A program made the translations under genes and the position numbers. From contig CAZHLJ010000005.1 of NCBI GenBank assembly GCA_964533215.1, positions 124,001-188,000 of the forward strand: DNA of 64,000 nt, given 5' to 3'. Every line of letters starts with the position of its first letter. Position 1 is the stretch's first letter. This document shows, one piece after another, positions 49,269-57,544 of the stretch. Origin of the DNA: Bact-08 sp964533215. GTDB lineage: Bacteria; Bacteroidota; Bacteroidia; Bacteroidales; UBA932. Below the pieces are notes generated by a model. That model searched no databases. It had not been told where the DNA came from and was given only the letters and a program-made list of their open reading frames with translations.

Positions 49269-49619
49269 CTATAATTCTTCAAAATTAACATCTGAAAAAG
49301 ATGCCGGTCCACCCTCTTTTGGAGTTTTTTCAGTTACTACTGGAGCCTTTTCCTTGATATATTGGATAATCTCCTCCAGTCCCTGGGAAAACTTTTCGAA
49401 GTCCTCCTTGTATAGGAAAATTTTGTGTTTGTCATAGACAAACCTTCCATCCCGATCCAATCTTCTCTTGCTTTCTGTGATTGTAAGATAGTAATCGTTG
49501 TTCTTAGTAGCCTTTACATCAAAGAAATAGGTGCGTTTACCTGCTCTGACCGGTTTGGAAAAAACATCATCACCGTTGCGTTCCTGTGCCTCTGCATTGT
49601 CAAAATCTTCCAAATACAT
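49269..49619 (-). CDS. PUR-domain DNA/RNA-binding protein (DUF3276)
   Basis: This 116-residue protein matches the bacterial PUR-alpha-like family (DUF3276). The core 'VRAGKRTYFFDVKATKNNDYYLTITESKR' and 'HKIFLYKEDFEKFSQGLEEIIQYI' forms the beta-sheet and helix of one PUR repeat. Relatives bind single-stranded nucleic acid, and Borrelia BpuR regulates gene expression. Expression here is likely constitutive from a TATCTTTG box (49645-49652 minus). It diverges from nusB. Confidence 0.9.
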   Translation of the reverse strand: MYLEDFDNAEAQERNGDDVFSKPVRAGKRTYFFDVKATKNNDYYLTITESKRRLDRDGRFVYDKHKIFLYKEDFEKFSQGLEEIIQYIKEKAPVVTEKTPKEGGPASFSDVNFEEL

Positions 49620-49644
49620 TTTTGTTGTTTTTAAATTTCTCTTA

Positions 49645-49652
49645 CAAAGATA
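49645..49652 (-). promoter_or_regulatory. -7 box of the PUR-domain gene
   Basis: TATCTTTG on the minus strand, 25 bases before the start codon. CAAA at 49670-49673 could be the -33 box at a short 17-base spacing. Confidence 0.55.
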
Positions 49653-49677
49653 AAATTATTTTTTGTGGACAAAAATC

Positions 49678-49685
49678 TATCTTTG
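49678..49685 (+). promoter_or_regulatory. -7 box of nusB
   Basis: TATCTTTG, 25 bases before the nusB ATG at 49711. It is divergent from the PUR-gene box 25 bases away. Confidence 0.55.
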
Positions 49686-49710
49686 CAAAATATTAATAAA
49701 TAATTTTTTT

Positions 49711-50658
49711 ATGATTAGCAGAAGATTGATTCGTGTAAAAGTTTTTAAGGTTCTGTTCAGCAGAATAAATTCCGGTTCTGATTCTATTTCGGGAGCAGAA
49801 AAGGAGCTGCTGCTCAGTTGCGACAAAACTCTGGAGCTGTATTATTTTATCTTGTCGTTGCCAATAGCACTTAAAAAAATTGCCGAGACAAAAATTGAAG
49901 CTGGATTAAAAAAATTTCACCCAACTCCGGAAGAGAAAAATCCAAACAGAAAATTTGTGAATAACCTTCTTATAGAAAAGCTTGAGTGTAATGAAGCTCT
50001 GATTAAATTTTGTGAAAGTAACGGTTTGTACTGGAATGAATATGAAGCGTTCGTTAAAAAAGTCTTGGCAGCACTTACCCAGAAAGAATACTATAAAGAG
50101 TATATGAGTTCAACCGAGAATAGTTTTGAGGAGGATGTAAAGTTTATTATTAGATTCTTTGAAGAGGAGTTGGAAGACAATGAAGAACTTTATTCAATTC
50201 TTGAAGATGGAAACCTCTACTGGATAGATGACCTGGCTTTTGTTATAAATGTCATACTGAAAAAACTTGCCGGACAAAAGCCTGCATCCAAAATATCTCA
50301 TCCACAAGTTTTTCTTAAGGATGAGGATAAGGAGTTTGCATTAAGACTTCTTACTCAGGCAATGATAAATTATGATGAGAATATTGAATTGATGACCAAA
50401 TACGTTTTGAACTGGGATCCGGAACGTCTTGCAGCAACAGATTCGGCTCTTATCGTACTGGGGATCACCGAAGCAATTTCTTTTCCCAACATTCCTTTAA
50501 AGGTTACAATCAATGAGTTTGTGGAATTAGCCAAATATTACAGCACACCAAACAGCAAGATATTTGTCAATGGCATTCTGGATAAAATACTTCTTGGATT
50601 GCAAAGGGATGGAAAAATTGAAAAAAGCGGAAGAGGTTTGGTAGGCTCGATAGAATAG
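49711..50658 (+). CDS. nusB: Transcription antitermination factor NusB (long form)
   Basis: This protein has 315 residues from the start MISRRLIRVK (the upstream ATG at 49663 precedes the promoter box). The C-terminal half carries the NusB fold ('LLTQAMINYDENIELMTKYVLNWDPERLAATDSALIVLG...EFVELAKYYSTPNSKIFVNGIL'). The N-terminal half is an extra helical region, as in other Bacteroidota NusB proteins; E. coli NusB has 139 residues. It acts in rRNA antitermination with NusE/S10. It leads yajC, ybbR, coaE and more. Confidence 0.9.
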   Translation: MISRRLIRVKVFKVLFSRINSGSDSISGAEKELLLSCDKTLELYYFILSLPIALKKIAETKIEAGLKKFHPTPEEKNPNRKFVNNLLIEKLECNEALIKFCESNGLYWNEYEAFVKKVLAALTQKEYYKEYMSSTENSFEEDVKFIIRFFEEELEDNEELYSILEDGNLYWIDDLAFVINVILKKLAGQKPASKISHPQVFLKDEDKEFALRLLTQAMINYDENIELMTKYVLNWDPERLAATDSALIVLGITEAISFPNIPLKVTINEFVELAKYYSTPNSKIFVNGILDKILLGLQRDGKIEKSGRGLVGSIE

Positions 50659-50690
50659 TTAATTTTGTATAAATTTAAAATAAGAATAAA

Positions 50691-51011
50691 ATGAATTTTC
50701 TTGTATTTCTTCAACAACAACCGGCTGCGGGTGGAGCAGGCAACTGGAGTTTCCTTGTAATGATGGGGCTTATCTTTGTAGTAATGTACTTTTTTATGAT
50801 CCGCCCTCAACAAAAGAAACAAAAGGAACTTGTAAAATTCCGTAACAGCCTTCAAAGAGGAGACAAGGTGATTACAATGGGTGGTATCTACGGAGTGATT
50901 GTAGAGATTAAGGAACAATACGTTCTTGTGGAGGTAGATAACAATGTTAAACTGAGAGTAGATAAATCATCAATTGTAAAAGATCCTACAGACATCCAGC
51001 AAACCAAATAG
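50691..51011 (+). CDS. yajC: Preprotein translocase subunit YajC
   Basis: This 106-residue protein has one N-terminal transmembrane helix (about 17-37, after the Gln-rich start) and the conserved 'FFMIRPQQKKQKE', 'GDKVITMGGIYGVIVEI' and 'VDNNVKLRVDKSSI'. It is an accessory protein of the SecDF-YajC complex. It follows nusB by 32 bases and precedes ybbR by 10. Confidence 0.94.
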   Translation: MNFLVFLQQQPAAGGAGNWSFLVMMGLIFVVMYFFMIRPQQKKQKELVKFRNSLQRGDKVITMGGIYGVIVEIKEQYVLVEVDNNVKLRVDKSSIVKDPTDIQQTK

Positions 51012-51021
51012 TTTTGGCTTT

Positions 51022-52008
51022 ATGATAAAGCTCGGAAAACTAAAGATTTCTTACGAGAGAGGCAGACAAGTTTTACTTTTTTTGTTCTGCCTCTTTCTTG
51101 CTTTTATCATATGGTGTATTCACAAACTGTCAGCTGATTACAGTATTTATCTGAATTACAGGGTTAATGTCTCTACCAACCTCGAAGGAAGGTCGGAGGG
51201 GTCCTTTTCAGATAACCTACTTACCGTCAAAGGTAAAGCAAGCGGGATATATATACTGCAACAGCGGTATATAAATGACATGGGCACAATCTTCATAGAT
51301 ATAGATAAACGTTATATAAAGAGAGTCCCATCGGTAAAAGATGGCTATTACATCCTCTGCCGGGATATAAAGGACAAATTGAGCGAGAACCTGAGCGAGA
51401 ACCTTGAGATTGAGACTCTGTCCGTAGACACCTTGTTCTTTAACTTTCCTCATCAGATTAACCGGAAAGTCCCTTTGGCACCGTCCTACTCGGCTACATT
51501 CAAGGACCAATACATGGCTGTGGGAAAAATGAAGCTTAACCCAAATTCAGTAACAGTGTATGGAAACCTCTCGTTGATTGAAAACATAGACACCATAAGA
51601 ACTGAGAACCTTAATTTTGAAAATCTCGAGTCAACAAAGAATGGTGTTGTCGCATTAAAAAAGATAGACGGTGTAAGATTCTCATGTAAAGAGGTATACT
51701 ATACTTTTGAGGTCGAGAGATATATAGAGAAAACGGTGACTCTGCATGTAGAAGTAGTGAACGCCCCGCAGGATAAAGAGATCAACATTTTCCCTTCGGA
51801 AGTGAAGATGACGTTCAGGATTCCATTCAAATCCGATCAGAAGGCAACTGGTGAGGACTATAAATTAAATGTCGACTACGATGATATTATCAACTCTATA
51901 AACTCTTACGTCGAACCTAAATTGGAAAGAAAACCAGGTGAGATGATATCGTATAGTCTCGAACCGCAGTTTGTGGAGTGCAGGATTGTTGAAAGACAGC
52001 ACAAATAG
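51022..52008 (+). CDS. YbbR/CdaR-like domain protein
   Basis: This 328-residue protein has one membrane helix (about 15-35, 'VLLFLFCLFLAFIIWCIHKLS') and an extracytoplasmic part with two or three YbbR-type beta domains. In Firmicutes YbbR (CdaR) controls the c-di-AMP cyclase CdaA. No cyclase gene is adjacent here. Cotranscribed with yajC and coaE, it matches a frequent Bacteroidota gene order. Confidence 0.8.
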   Translation: MIKLGKLKISYERGRQVLLFLFCLFLAFIIWCIHKLSADYSIYLNYRVNVSTNLEGRSEGSFSDNLLTVKGKASGIYILQQRYINDMGTIFIDIDKRYIKRVPSVKDGYYILCRDIKDKLSENLSENLEIETLSVDTLFFNFPHQINRKVPLAPSYSATFKDQYMAVGKMKLNPNSVTVYGNLSLIENIDTIRTENLNFENLESTKNGVVALKKIDGVRFSCKEVYYTFEVERYIEKTVTLHVEVVNAPQDKEINIFPSEVKMTFRIPFKSDQKATGEDYKLNVDYDDIINSINSYVEPKLERKPGEMISYSLEPQFVECRIVERQHK

Positions 52009-52013
52009 ATATT

Positions 52014-52613
52014 ATGTTCTGCTTAGCTTGTACAGGTGGCATTGGCACCGGAAAATCCTATGTGGTGAGAATTTTCTCATCGCTGGGAATTCCTGCGTAT
52101 ATAGCTGACGACAGAGTTAAAGAGTTGTACAATATTGACAAGGAGCTCTTGGCAAAGCTTGTGGAAATATTGGGCGATGAAATTTTAGTAGATGGCAAAT
52201 TACAACGGAGCGTAATGGCGTGTAAGATTTTTGCGGATAAAGATTTGCTGTCTAAAATAAATAACCTGGTTCATCCAAGATTACTTGAAGATTTTTATTT
52301 GTGGAGAGAGGAACAAGAGAAAAAAGGAGTGAAAATGATTATCTATGAATCTGCGATTTTTCTTGAAACTCCTATCTTTCATCATATAGCAGACAAGGTG
52401 ATAGTTGTTACAGCTCCTGAAGAGGTTCGAATTAAAAGAGTAATAAAGAGAGATAATTTAGAAGAACATCTTGTAAGACAGAGGATTAATAGACAGTGGA
52501 AAGATGACGAGCGGTTGAAAATGGCAGATTTCATTATATTTGCAGACGGAAAGAGAGCAGTGCTGCCTCAGATACTGCACATAATTGATCAAATAAAAAA
52601 TTGCGATAAATAA
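52014..52613 (+). CDS. coaE: Dephospho-CoA kinase
   Basis: This 199-residue P-loop kinase performs the last step of coenzyme A synthesis. P-loop 'CTGGIGTGKSYVVR' opens the protein. 'AYIADDRVKELY' and 'RIKRVIKRDNL' match the family. It is 5 bases after the YbbR gene and 4 bases before the TerB/DnaJ gene. Confidence 0.95.
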   Translation: MFCLACTGGIGTGKSYVVRIFSSLGIPAYIADDRVKELYNIDKELLAKLVEILGDEILVDGKLQRSVMACKIFADKDLLSKINNLVHPRLLEDFYLWREEQEKKGVKMIIYESAIFLETPIFHHIADKVIVVTAPEEVRIKRVIKRDNLEEHLVRQRINRQWKDDERLKMADFIIFADGKRAVLPQILHIIDQIKNCDK

Positions 52614-52617
52614 AGAT

Positions 52618-53340
52618 ATGGGTTACGGAAAATGGATTACAGGTGCCTTAGGATGGGCTATAGGAGGACCGCTTGGTGGTATTCTTGGCTTCGCCGTAGG
52701 CTCTTTTTTTGATAGTAAAAGTGAGCATGTCTCAGGTACTCCTTACAATAGAGTAGAGGAAAGAAACAGCTTCATGGTTTCCCTTTTGGTGTTGTCATCT
52801 TCAGTGATGAAGGCTGATGGAAGGGTGATGAAATCTGAGCTGGACTATGTGAGAAAGTTTATTGAACAGAATTTTGGAAAGGAGGCTGCGGCTGAATCCA
52901 CACTCCTTCTTAGGGATATACTTAAAAAAGATGTAGATATTGACGCTGTAGGAGGGCAAATCAGAGGATACATGAACCTTGACTCGAGATTACAGCTTCT
53001 CCATTACCTTACAGGTATTGCACTTGCAGACGGGACCGTGAGCAGCGATGAGTTGGCAGTACTGAGAAGGATTGCTCTCTCCGTGGGAATTCCTCAAAAC
53101 GAGAGCGAATCAATTTTTGCTATGTTCGATAAAGGAATTGATGCAGCTTATCAGGTTCTGGAAATTGAAAAAACAGCTACGGACGAGGATGTCAAAAAAG
53201 CATATAAAAGACTTGCCGTAAAACACCATCCAGACAAGGTGTCAAATTTAGGATCAGATGTTCAAAAGGCTGCAGAGGAGAGATTTAAAAGCATCTCAGA
53301 GGCCTATGACAAGATTAAAAAAGATAGAGGTATTGTTTAA
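52618..53340 (+). CDS. TerB-like/DnaJ-domain co-chaperone
   Basis: This 240-residue protein begins with a Gly-rich, membrane-like segment (about 5-30, 'WITGALGWAIGGPLGGILGFAVGSFF'). A TerB-like helical domain (about 55-165) and a C-terminal J domain (about 175-238) with HPD in 'YKRLAVKHHPDKV' follow. The layout is that of DjlA, a membrane-associated DnaK co-chaperone. It lies between coaE and DUF5606. Confidence 0.9.
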   Translation: MGYGKWITGALGWAIGGPLGGILGFAVGSFFDSKSEHVSGTPYNRVEERNSFMVSLLVLSSSVMKADGRVMKSELDYVRKFIEQNFGKEAAAESTLLLRDILKKDVDIDAVGGQIRGYMNLDSRLQLLHYLTGIALADGTVSSDELAVLRRIALSVGIPQNESESIFAMFDKGIDAAYQVLEIEKTATDEDVKKAYKRLAVKHHPDKVSNLGSDVQKAAEERFKSISEAYDKIKKDRGIV

Positions 53341-53353
53341 TTAAATATTAAAA

Positions 53354-53785
53354 ATGAAAACTAATTTACAGAAGATTTTATCCATATCCGGCCAGCCCGG
53401 ACTATTCCAGTACATTTCTCAAGCCAATGCAGGAGTGATTGTAGAATCGCTTACAACCAAGAAAAGGGCTCTCTTTGGAATGAGTGCTAGATTGACATCC
53501 CTTTCGGATATATCTATATACACAACTGAAGAGGAGGTCCCTCTCCACCAAATATTGGTGAAAATGCATGATAATCTTCAGGATAATGCAGCTCCGGATG
53601 CAAAATCGAATCCTGAGGTATTAAAGAATTTTTTCGCAGAAGTACTACCAGATTATGACAAGGATAGATTCTACGTCTCTCACATGAAAAAAGTGGTTGA
53701 GTGGTATAATACTCTCAGGCAGCATGCAAGTCTGGATTTTGAATTGCCAGAAGAGAAGAGCGAAGAGTCAGTAAAGGAGCAATAA
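53354..53785 (+). CDS. DUF5606 protein
   Basis: This 143-residue protein matches a Bacteroidota-specific family of unknown function (DUF5606). It starts 'LQKILSISGQPGLFQYISQANAGVIVESL' and has 'FFAEVLPDYDKDRFYVSHMKKVVEWYNTL' near the end. No signal peptide. The stop overlaps the rimO start (TAATG), so it is translationally coupled. The C-terminus is acidic. Confidence 0.83.
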   Translation: MKTNLQKILSISGQPGLFQYISQANAGVIVESLTTKKRALFGMSARLTSLSDISIYTTEEEVPLHQILVKMHDNLQDNAAPDAKSNPEVLKNFFAEVLPDYDKDRFYVSHMKKVVEWYNTLRQHASLDFELPEEKSEESVKEQ

Positions 53786-55107
53786 TGACAAAGAAGGTTC
53801 AGTTAATTTCCTTAGGTTGTTCTAAAAACAAAGTGGACTCGGAACACCTTCTGAGACAAGTCTTCTCTTCCGGAATAACCATATCTCCAGAAGGGGAAGA
53901 TTTGAGCATAGCAGGGGTCAACACTGTAATAATCAATACTTGCGGTTTTATAAAAGATGCAAAGAAAGAGTCTATTGAGGCTATTTTCTCAGCAGTTGAC
54001 GCTAAACAGAGGGGTTATATAGAGAAAATATTTGTTTTCGGATGTTTGTCCCAGAGGTATTCACTTGAACTTAAGGACTCTATTCCTGAAGTTGATGGCT
54101 TTTTTGGGGCTTTTGATGCAAAATCTGTATTGACAGCTCTTGGGGAGAGTTGGGACGACTCCCTAAACTGCCAGAGATATCTGACAACTCCCTCTCACTA
54201 TGCTTATCTAAAGATATCTGAAGGCTGCGACAGGATATGCTCATATTGTTCCATTCCTTTAATTAGGGGGCCACATCAATCTGTTCCCGAGGAGATGCTT
54301 GTAGATGAAGCCACGTACCTAGCCGAAAATGGGGTTAAGGAGTTGATTGTCATTGCTCAGGATACGACATATTATGGAGTTGATCTCTATAAAGAGAGAA
54401 AAATAGCTAGCCTTATCGAACGCCTTGGTGATGTCAAAGGTATTGAATGGATAAGGATTCTTTACTCTTATCCCGCAGCATTTCCGGAACCTCTTCTGGA
54501 TGTAATGGCAAATCATCCCAAGGTATGCAAGTATCTGGATATCCCTTTGCAGCACATCTCAGACAAAGTGCTGCAAAATATGAGAAGAAATGTAGATGGT
54601 GATCAGACAAGACGGCTGGTTGAAAAATTCAGGGAAAAAGTTCCGGGAATTGTACTGAGGACTACCATGATTGTAGGCCATCCAGGTGAAGACAAGCGTG
54701 CTTTTGAAGAGCTACTCTCATTTATAAAAGAGGCAAGATTTGAGAGGTTAGGGGCTTTTACCTATTCTGAAGAGGAGGGGACATGGGGAGCAAATAACTT
54801 GAAAGACACTATCAGACAAAAAGTGAAAGAGGAGAGGTACGAAAAACTCATGGAGGTTCAGTCTGAAATATCCTTGAACTATAACCGCTCCAGAGTGGGG
54901 AGCATAGAGAAGGTACTGGTAGATTCGATAAATGACGGTGTTATAGTTGCCAGAAGCCAGAAGGAGAGCCCTGAGGTGGACGGAGAGATTTTGATTGGTC
55001 TTGAAACCCTGCCAAAAGGTTTCGATTCTAAAAAAATTATTGGTACATTTGTTGATATACAAGTTGAAAGTGCAGATGAATACGATCTGCTTGCAAAAAT
55101 TATTTAA
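53785..55107 (+). CDS. rimO: Ribosomal protein S12 methylthiotransferase RimO
   Basis: This 440-residue radical SAM enzyme adds a methylthio group to Asp88 (E. coli number) of ribosomal protein S12. The N-terminal UPF0004 domain begins 'VQLISLGCSKNKVDSE'. The radical SAM motif is C-x3-C-x2-C in 'SEGCDRICSYCSIPLIRG', and a C-terminal TRAM domain is present. 'GCSKNKVDSE' separates RimO from MiaB. Confidence 0.95.
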   Translation: MTKKVQLISLGCSKNKVDSEHLLRQVFSSGITISPEGEDLSIAGVNTVIINTCGFIKDAKKESIEAIFSAVDAKQRGYIEKIFVFGCLSQRYSLELKDSIPEVDGFFGAFDAKSVLTALGESWDDSLNCQRYLTTPSHYAYLKISEGCDRICSYCSIPLIRGPHQSVPEEMLVDEATYLAENGVKELIVIAQDTTYYGVDLYKERKIASLIERLGDVKGIEWIRILYSYPAAFPEPLLDVMANHPKVCKYLDIPLQHISDKVLQNMRRNVDGDQTRRLVEKFREKVPGIVLRTTMIVGHPGEDKRAFEELLSFIKEARFERLGAFTYSEEEGTWGANNLKDTIRQKVKEERYEKLMEVQSEISLNYNRSRVGSIEKVLVDSINDGVIVARSQKESPEVDGEILIGLETLPKGFDSKKIIGTFVDIQVESADEYDLLAKII

Positions 55108-55124
55108 AACATAAAAATTTTATT

Positions 55125-55871
55125 ATGAAGTTATTAGAGGGAAAAGTTGCACTTATAACCGGAGCGGCAAGGGGAATTGGGAAAGCGATTGCTTTAAAGT
55201 ATGCCTCTGAGGGTGCAGACATTATCTTTACAGATTTAGTAATTGATGTAAATGGAGAAGCTACAAAAAAAGAACTCGAATCATATGGCGTGAAAGTTTT
55301 GGCTCTTGCTTCAAATGCGGCCTCTTTCGAGGATTCGCACAAGGTTGTGGAAGAGGGTGTGAAAGAGTTTGGTAAAATAGATATTTTGGTAAACAACGCT
55401 GGAATAACCAAGGATGGGTTGATGTTGAGGATGACTGAGCAGCAATGGGACGCTGTAATAAATGTAAACCTTAAGTCTGCATTTAACTTTGTTCATGCAG
55501 TCACTCCTGTGATGATGCGTCAGAAATCAGGATGCATAATAAGCATGAGTTCAGTTGTAGGAGTTTCCGGAAATGCCGGTCAGACTAATTATTCGGCATC
55601 AAAGGCCGGTATTATCGGGCTTACTAAATCGATAGCACAGGAGCTAGGTTCAAGAGGAATAAGAGCAAATGCCGTTGCTCCCGGATTCATACTTACGGAT
55701 ATGACAGGAAACTTGCCAGAAGATGTCAAGAAGCAATGGGCAGAGCAGATTCCACTCAGAAGGGGAGGTAAACCGGAAGATATTGCAAATGTATGTACAT
55801 TCCTTGCATCTGACCTTTCATCTTATGTTACCGGTCAGGTTATCTCTGTTTGCGGAGGTATGAAGATGTAA
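55125..55871 (+). CDS. fabG: 3-oxoacyl-[acyl-carrier-protein] reductase
   Basis: This 248-residue SDR enzyme performs the reductive step of fatty acid elongation. The cofactor motif is GAARGIGKAIA, the catalytic Ser is in 'SMSSVVG' and YSASK contains the Tyr and Lys. 'NNAGITKDGLMLRM' is typical of FabG. It lies 17 bases after rimO. Other fab genes are not in the window. Confidence 0.93.
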   Translation: MKLLEGKVALITGAARGIGKAIALKYASEGADIIFTDLVIDVNGEATKKELESYGVKVLALASNAASFEDSHKVVEEGVKEFGKIDILVNNAGITKDGLMLRMTEQQWDAVINVNLKSAFNFVHAVTPVMMRQKSGCIISMSSVVGVSGNAGQTNYSASKAGIIGLTKSIAQELGSRGIRANAVAPGFILTDMTGNLPEDVKKQWAEQIPLRRGGKPEDIANVCTFLASDLSSYVTGQVISVCGGMKM

Positions 55872-55911
55872 AAGAAACATCGGAACCTTTATATAAATTA
55901 AATTATTTATC

Positions 55912-56832
55912 ATGAAATTCCGCCAATCAAGAAACGTTTTATTTGCCCTGTCAGTAGCATTTATGCTTACTTCATGCGGGCCTGTTGTGGAGATTTTTAA
56001 TGTGGATGTCAAAGTCCCTGCAAAATATCCAATAGAGTTTGCGAATAAGAGTGTTGCAGTCTTTTCTAATGTTGGCAAGGGCAAGGATTCACTGCTTATG
56101 GTGAATCTTGCCTCTGGAATTTCTGCCTCTCTGGAGAAAAACCTATCATATCAAACTGGGTCTGTACCCGTTTTCGTCATCAATAATGACTCTTCTGCTG
56201 TAAGGGATATCTATTATTTGCAATCCCTCTCACAGAAGTCCAATTCGGACATTCTGATTATTATTGACAGCCTCAGACTGGGGATACCTGAACATACAAA
56301 AGCTCCGCTAAATTCTAATTCTGGTGATCGGTATGATGTAAATTATGTATTTGTCCCATTCACATCTGTTGTGAATATATATGATGGCATCACAGCTGAG
56401 AATATGGTTTCCATTAGACAGACTGACACGGTATACTGGGAGGTGCTCAGCAGAAGTGACATGAAAGCTAATATCATGACAAAAATCTACAATTCATTGG
56501 ATAATGTCTCCCAAGGTGTCGGGAAGAGTGTAACCGAGAACTTATTTGACAAATGGGAGACCGTAGGCAGGTACCTATATATTTTCAATGATGCCAGATG
56601 GGTTAACGCCTTTGATCTAGCCAAAAATTTCAAGTGGTCTGAGGCTTCTGCTCTATGGATGCAAGAGACTGCTTCCACAGACAAGCTAAGAGCAGCCTGT
56701 GCTGCCTTCAATATGGCAGTAGCATGCGAAATGAACAGCAAAAAGGATCTTGCCCTAAAGTGGATTGAATATTCCCAAAGCTGCTACAATCTTACCGGAG
56801 TTGAGAATTACAAACTTTTATTAAAGAAGTAG
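55912..56832 (+). CDS. DUF6340 lipoprotein
   Basis: This 306-residue protein has a lipoprotein signal (Cys22 in LTSCGPV) and the Bacteroidota DUF6340 pattern ('VDVKVPAKYPIEFANKSVAVFSN'). The C-terminal part (about 225-300) resembles tetratricopeptide-like helices ('AFDLAKNFKWSEASALWMQ...AAFNMAVACEMNSKKDLALKWIEYS'). Function unknown; probably at the outer membrane. It is followed immediately by a very small gene. Confidence 0.83.
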   Translation: MKFRQSRNVLFALSVAFMLTSCGPVVEIFNVDVKVPAKYPIEFANKSVAVFSNVGKGKDSLLMVNLASGISASLEKNLSYQTGSVPVFVINNDSSAVRDIYYLQSLSQKSNSDILIIIDSLRLGIPEHTKAPLNSNSGDRYDVNYVFVPFTSVVNIYDGITAENMVSIRQTDTVYWEVLSRSDMKANIMTKIYNSLDNVSQGVGKSVTENLFDKWETVGRYLYIFNDARWVNAFDLAKNFKWSEASALWMQETASTDKLRAACAAFNMAVACEMNSKKDLALKWIEYSQSCYNLTGVENYKLLLKK

Positions 56833-56833
56833 T

Positions 56834-57019
56834 TTGAAACAGAAAGAAGTTCTCAAAAGGACCCACCGTAAAGCCATTCTTTTTAATGACAAAGAGATGG
56901 AGGCTGTCGAAACCTATTGTAGAAAGTATAAGGTTAAGTCTAAGACCAAGTTTTTCAGGGAAGCCATAATTTCCACCATACTTAAGCAGTTTGAAGAGGA
57001 TCATCCCAGGCTGTTCTGA
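56834..57019 (+). CDS. Small basic protein, possibly ribbon-helix-helix
   Basis: This 61-residue protein starts at a TTG codon 1 base after the stop of the DUF6340 gene. It is rich in Lys and Arg, with 'ILFNDKEMEAVETYCRKYKVKSKTKFFREAIISTILKQF'. The pattern strand-helix-helix with 'AVETYCRKY...SKTKFFREAI' resembles ribbon-helix-helix DNA-binding proteins. No other start codon upstream fits; an ATG at residue 21 would cut the fold. I cannot name the family with confidence. Confidence 0.65.
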   Translation: MKQKEVLKRTHRKAILFNDKEMEAVETYCRKYKVKSKTKFFREAIISTILKQFEEDHPRLF

Positions 57020-57042
57020 TAAGTTGTTTTTAATAATAAAAA

Positions 57043-57362
57043 GGTGGGTCTGTAAGCCGGATTCTGTTCTCTAAAAGATTCCCTATCATTTGTCTGACGC
57101 AGCCTACCCCCCAGCGATGAGCGAGCAGCCCTTTTTGCTGGTATACATGGCCTTGCAGGAGACTGGTCGTACCCCCTTCATGTCGCCATAAAGAGTCGTG
57201 GGCTCTTACCCCGCATTTTCACCCTTACCTTGTTTAAAGGCGGTAATTTTCTGTTACGATTTGCCAAAGGTTACCCCCTGCTGTGATTTCCACAGAGTCT
57301 TGCTCTTTCCTGTCCGGACTTTCCTCACTTTTTTGCAAAAGCGCGATAGAGCGACCCACCTG
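57043..57362 (-). ncRNA. rnpB: RNase P RNA, bacterial type A
   Basis: Read on the minus strand, the gene starts near 'CAGGTGGGTCGCTC' and contains the universal 'GAGGAAAGTCCGGAC'. It also has 'GGGTAAGAGCCC' and 'AGGCTGCGTCAGACAAATGATAGGGAA' and ends 'CCGGCTTACAGACCCACC'. The 5' GGTGGGTC pairs with the 3' GACCCACC to form P1. These are diagnostic for the catalytic RNA that matures tRNA 5' ends. The exact ends are uncertain by a few bases. Confidence 0.95.
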
Positions 57363-57366
57363 GCGG

Positions 57367-57374
57367 CAAAGGTA
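57367..57374 (-). promoter_or_regulatory. -7 box of rnpB
   Basis: TACCTTTG on the minus strand, about 7 bases before the rnpB start. No good -33 TTTG is present. The box lies 4 bases from the -33 box of the divergent thiamine operon. Confidence 0.7.
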
Positions 57375-57378
57375 GTAA

Positions 57379-57411
57379 TTTGTTTCATCCATAAATAATT
57401 TTATATATTTG
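57379..57411 (+). promoter_or_regulatory. Promoter of the thiamine-uptake operon
   Basis: TTTG (57379-57382), 21 bases, then TATATTTG (57404-57411). Transcription should begin near 57418, just ahead of the TPP riboswitch. Confidence 0.7.
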
Positions 57412-57429
57412 CACTGCATTTCAAAAAAT

Positions 57430-57527
57430 GCTTGGGGGTGCCCGGTTGGGCTGAGATTATACCCTTTTCACCTGATCTAGGTAATGCTAGCGAAGGGAAA
57501 GCGCGTCAAATTCTCTGTATCCCCCTG
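57430..57527 (+). promoter_or_regulatory. TPP riboswitch (THI element)
   Basis: The thi-box core is present: GGGGGTGCCC (57434-57443), CTGAGA (57451-57456) and the long 'ACCTGATCTAGGTAATGCTAGCGAAGGGAA' element in 57470-57499. The closing strand CCCCC at 57521-57525 pairs with the GGGGG at the 5' end (P1). Thiamine pyrophosphate binding should reduce expression of the downstream TonB receptor and PnuT. No intrinsic terminator follows, so control is probably at translation start, 17 bases away. Confidence 0.95.
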
Positions 57528-57544
57528 CTAATAAATAATTAATT

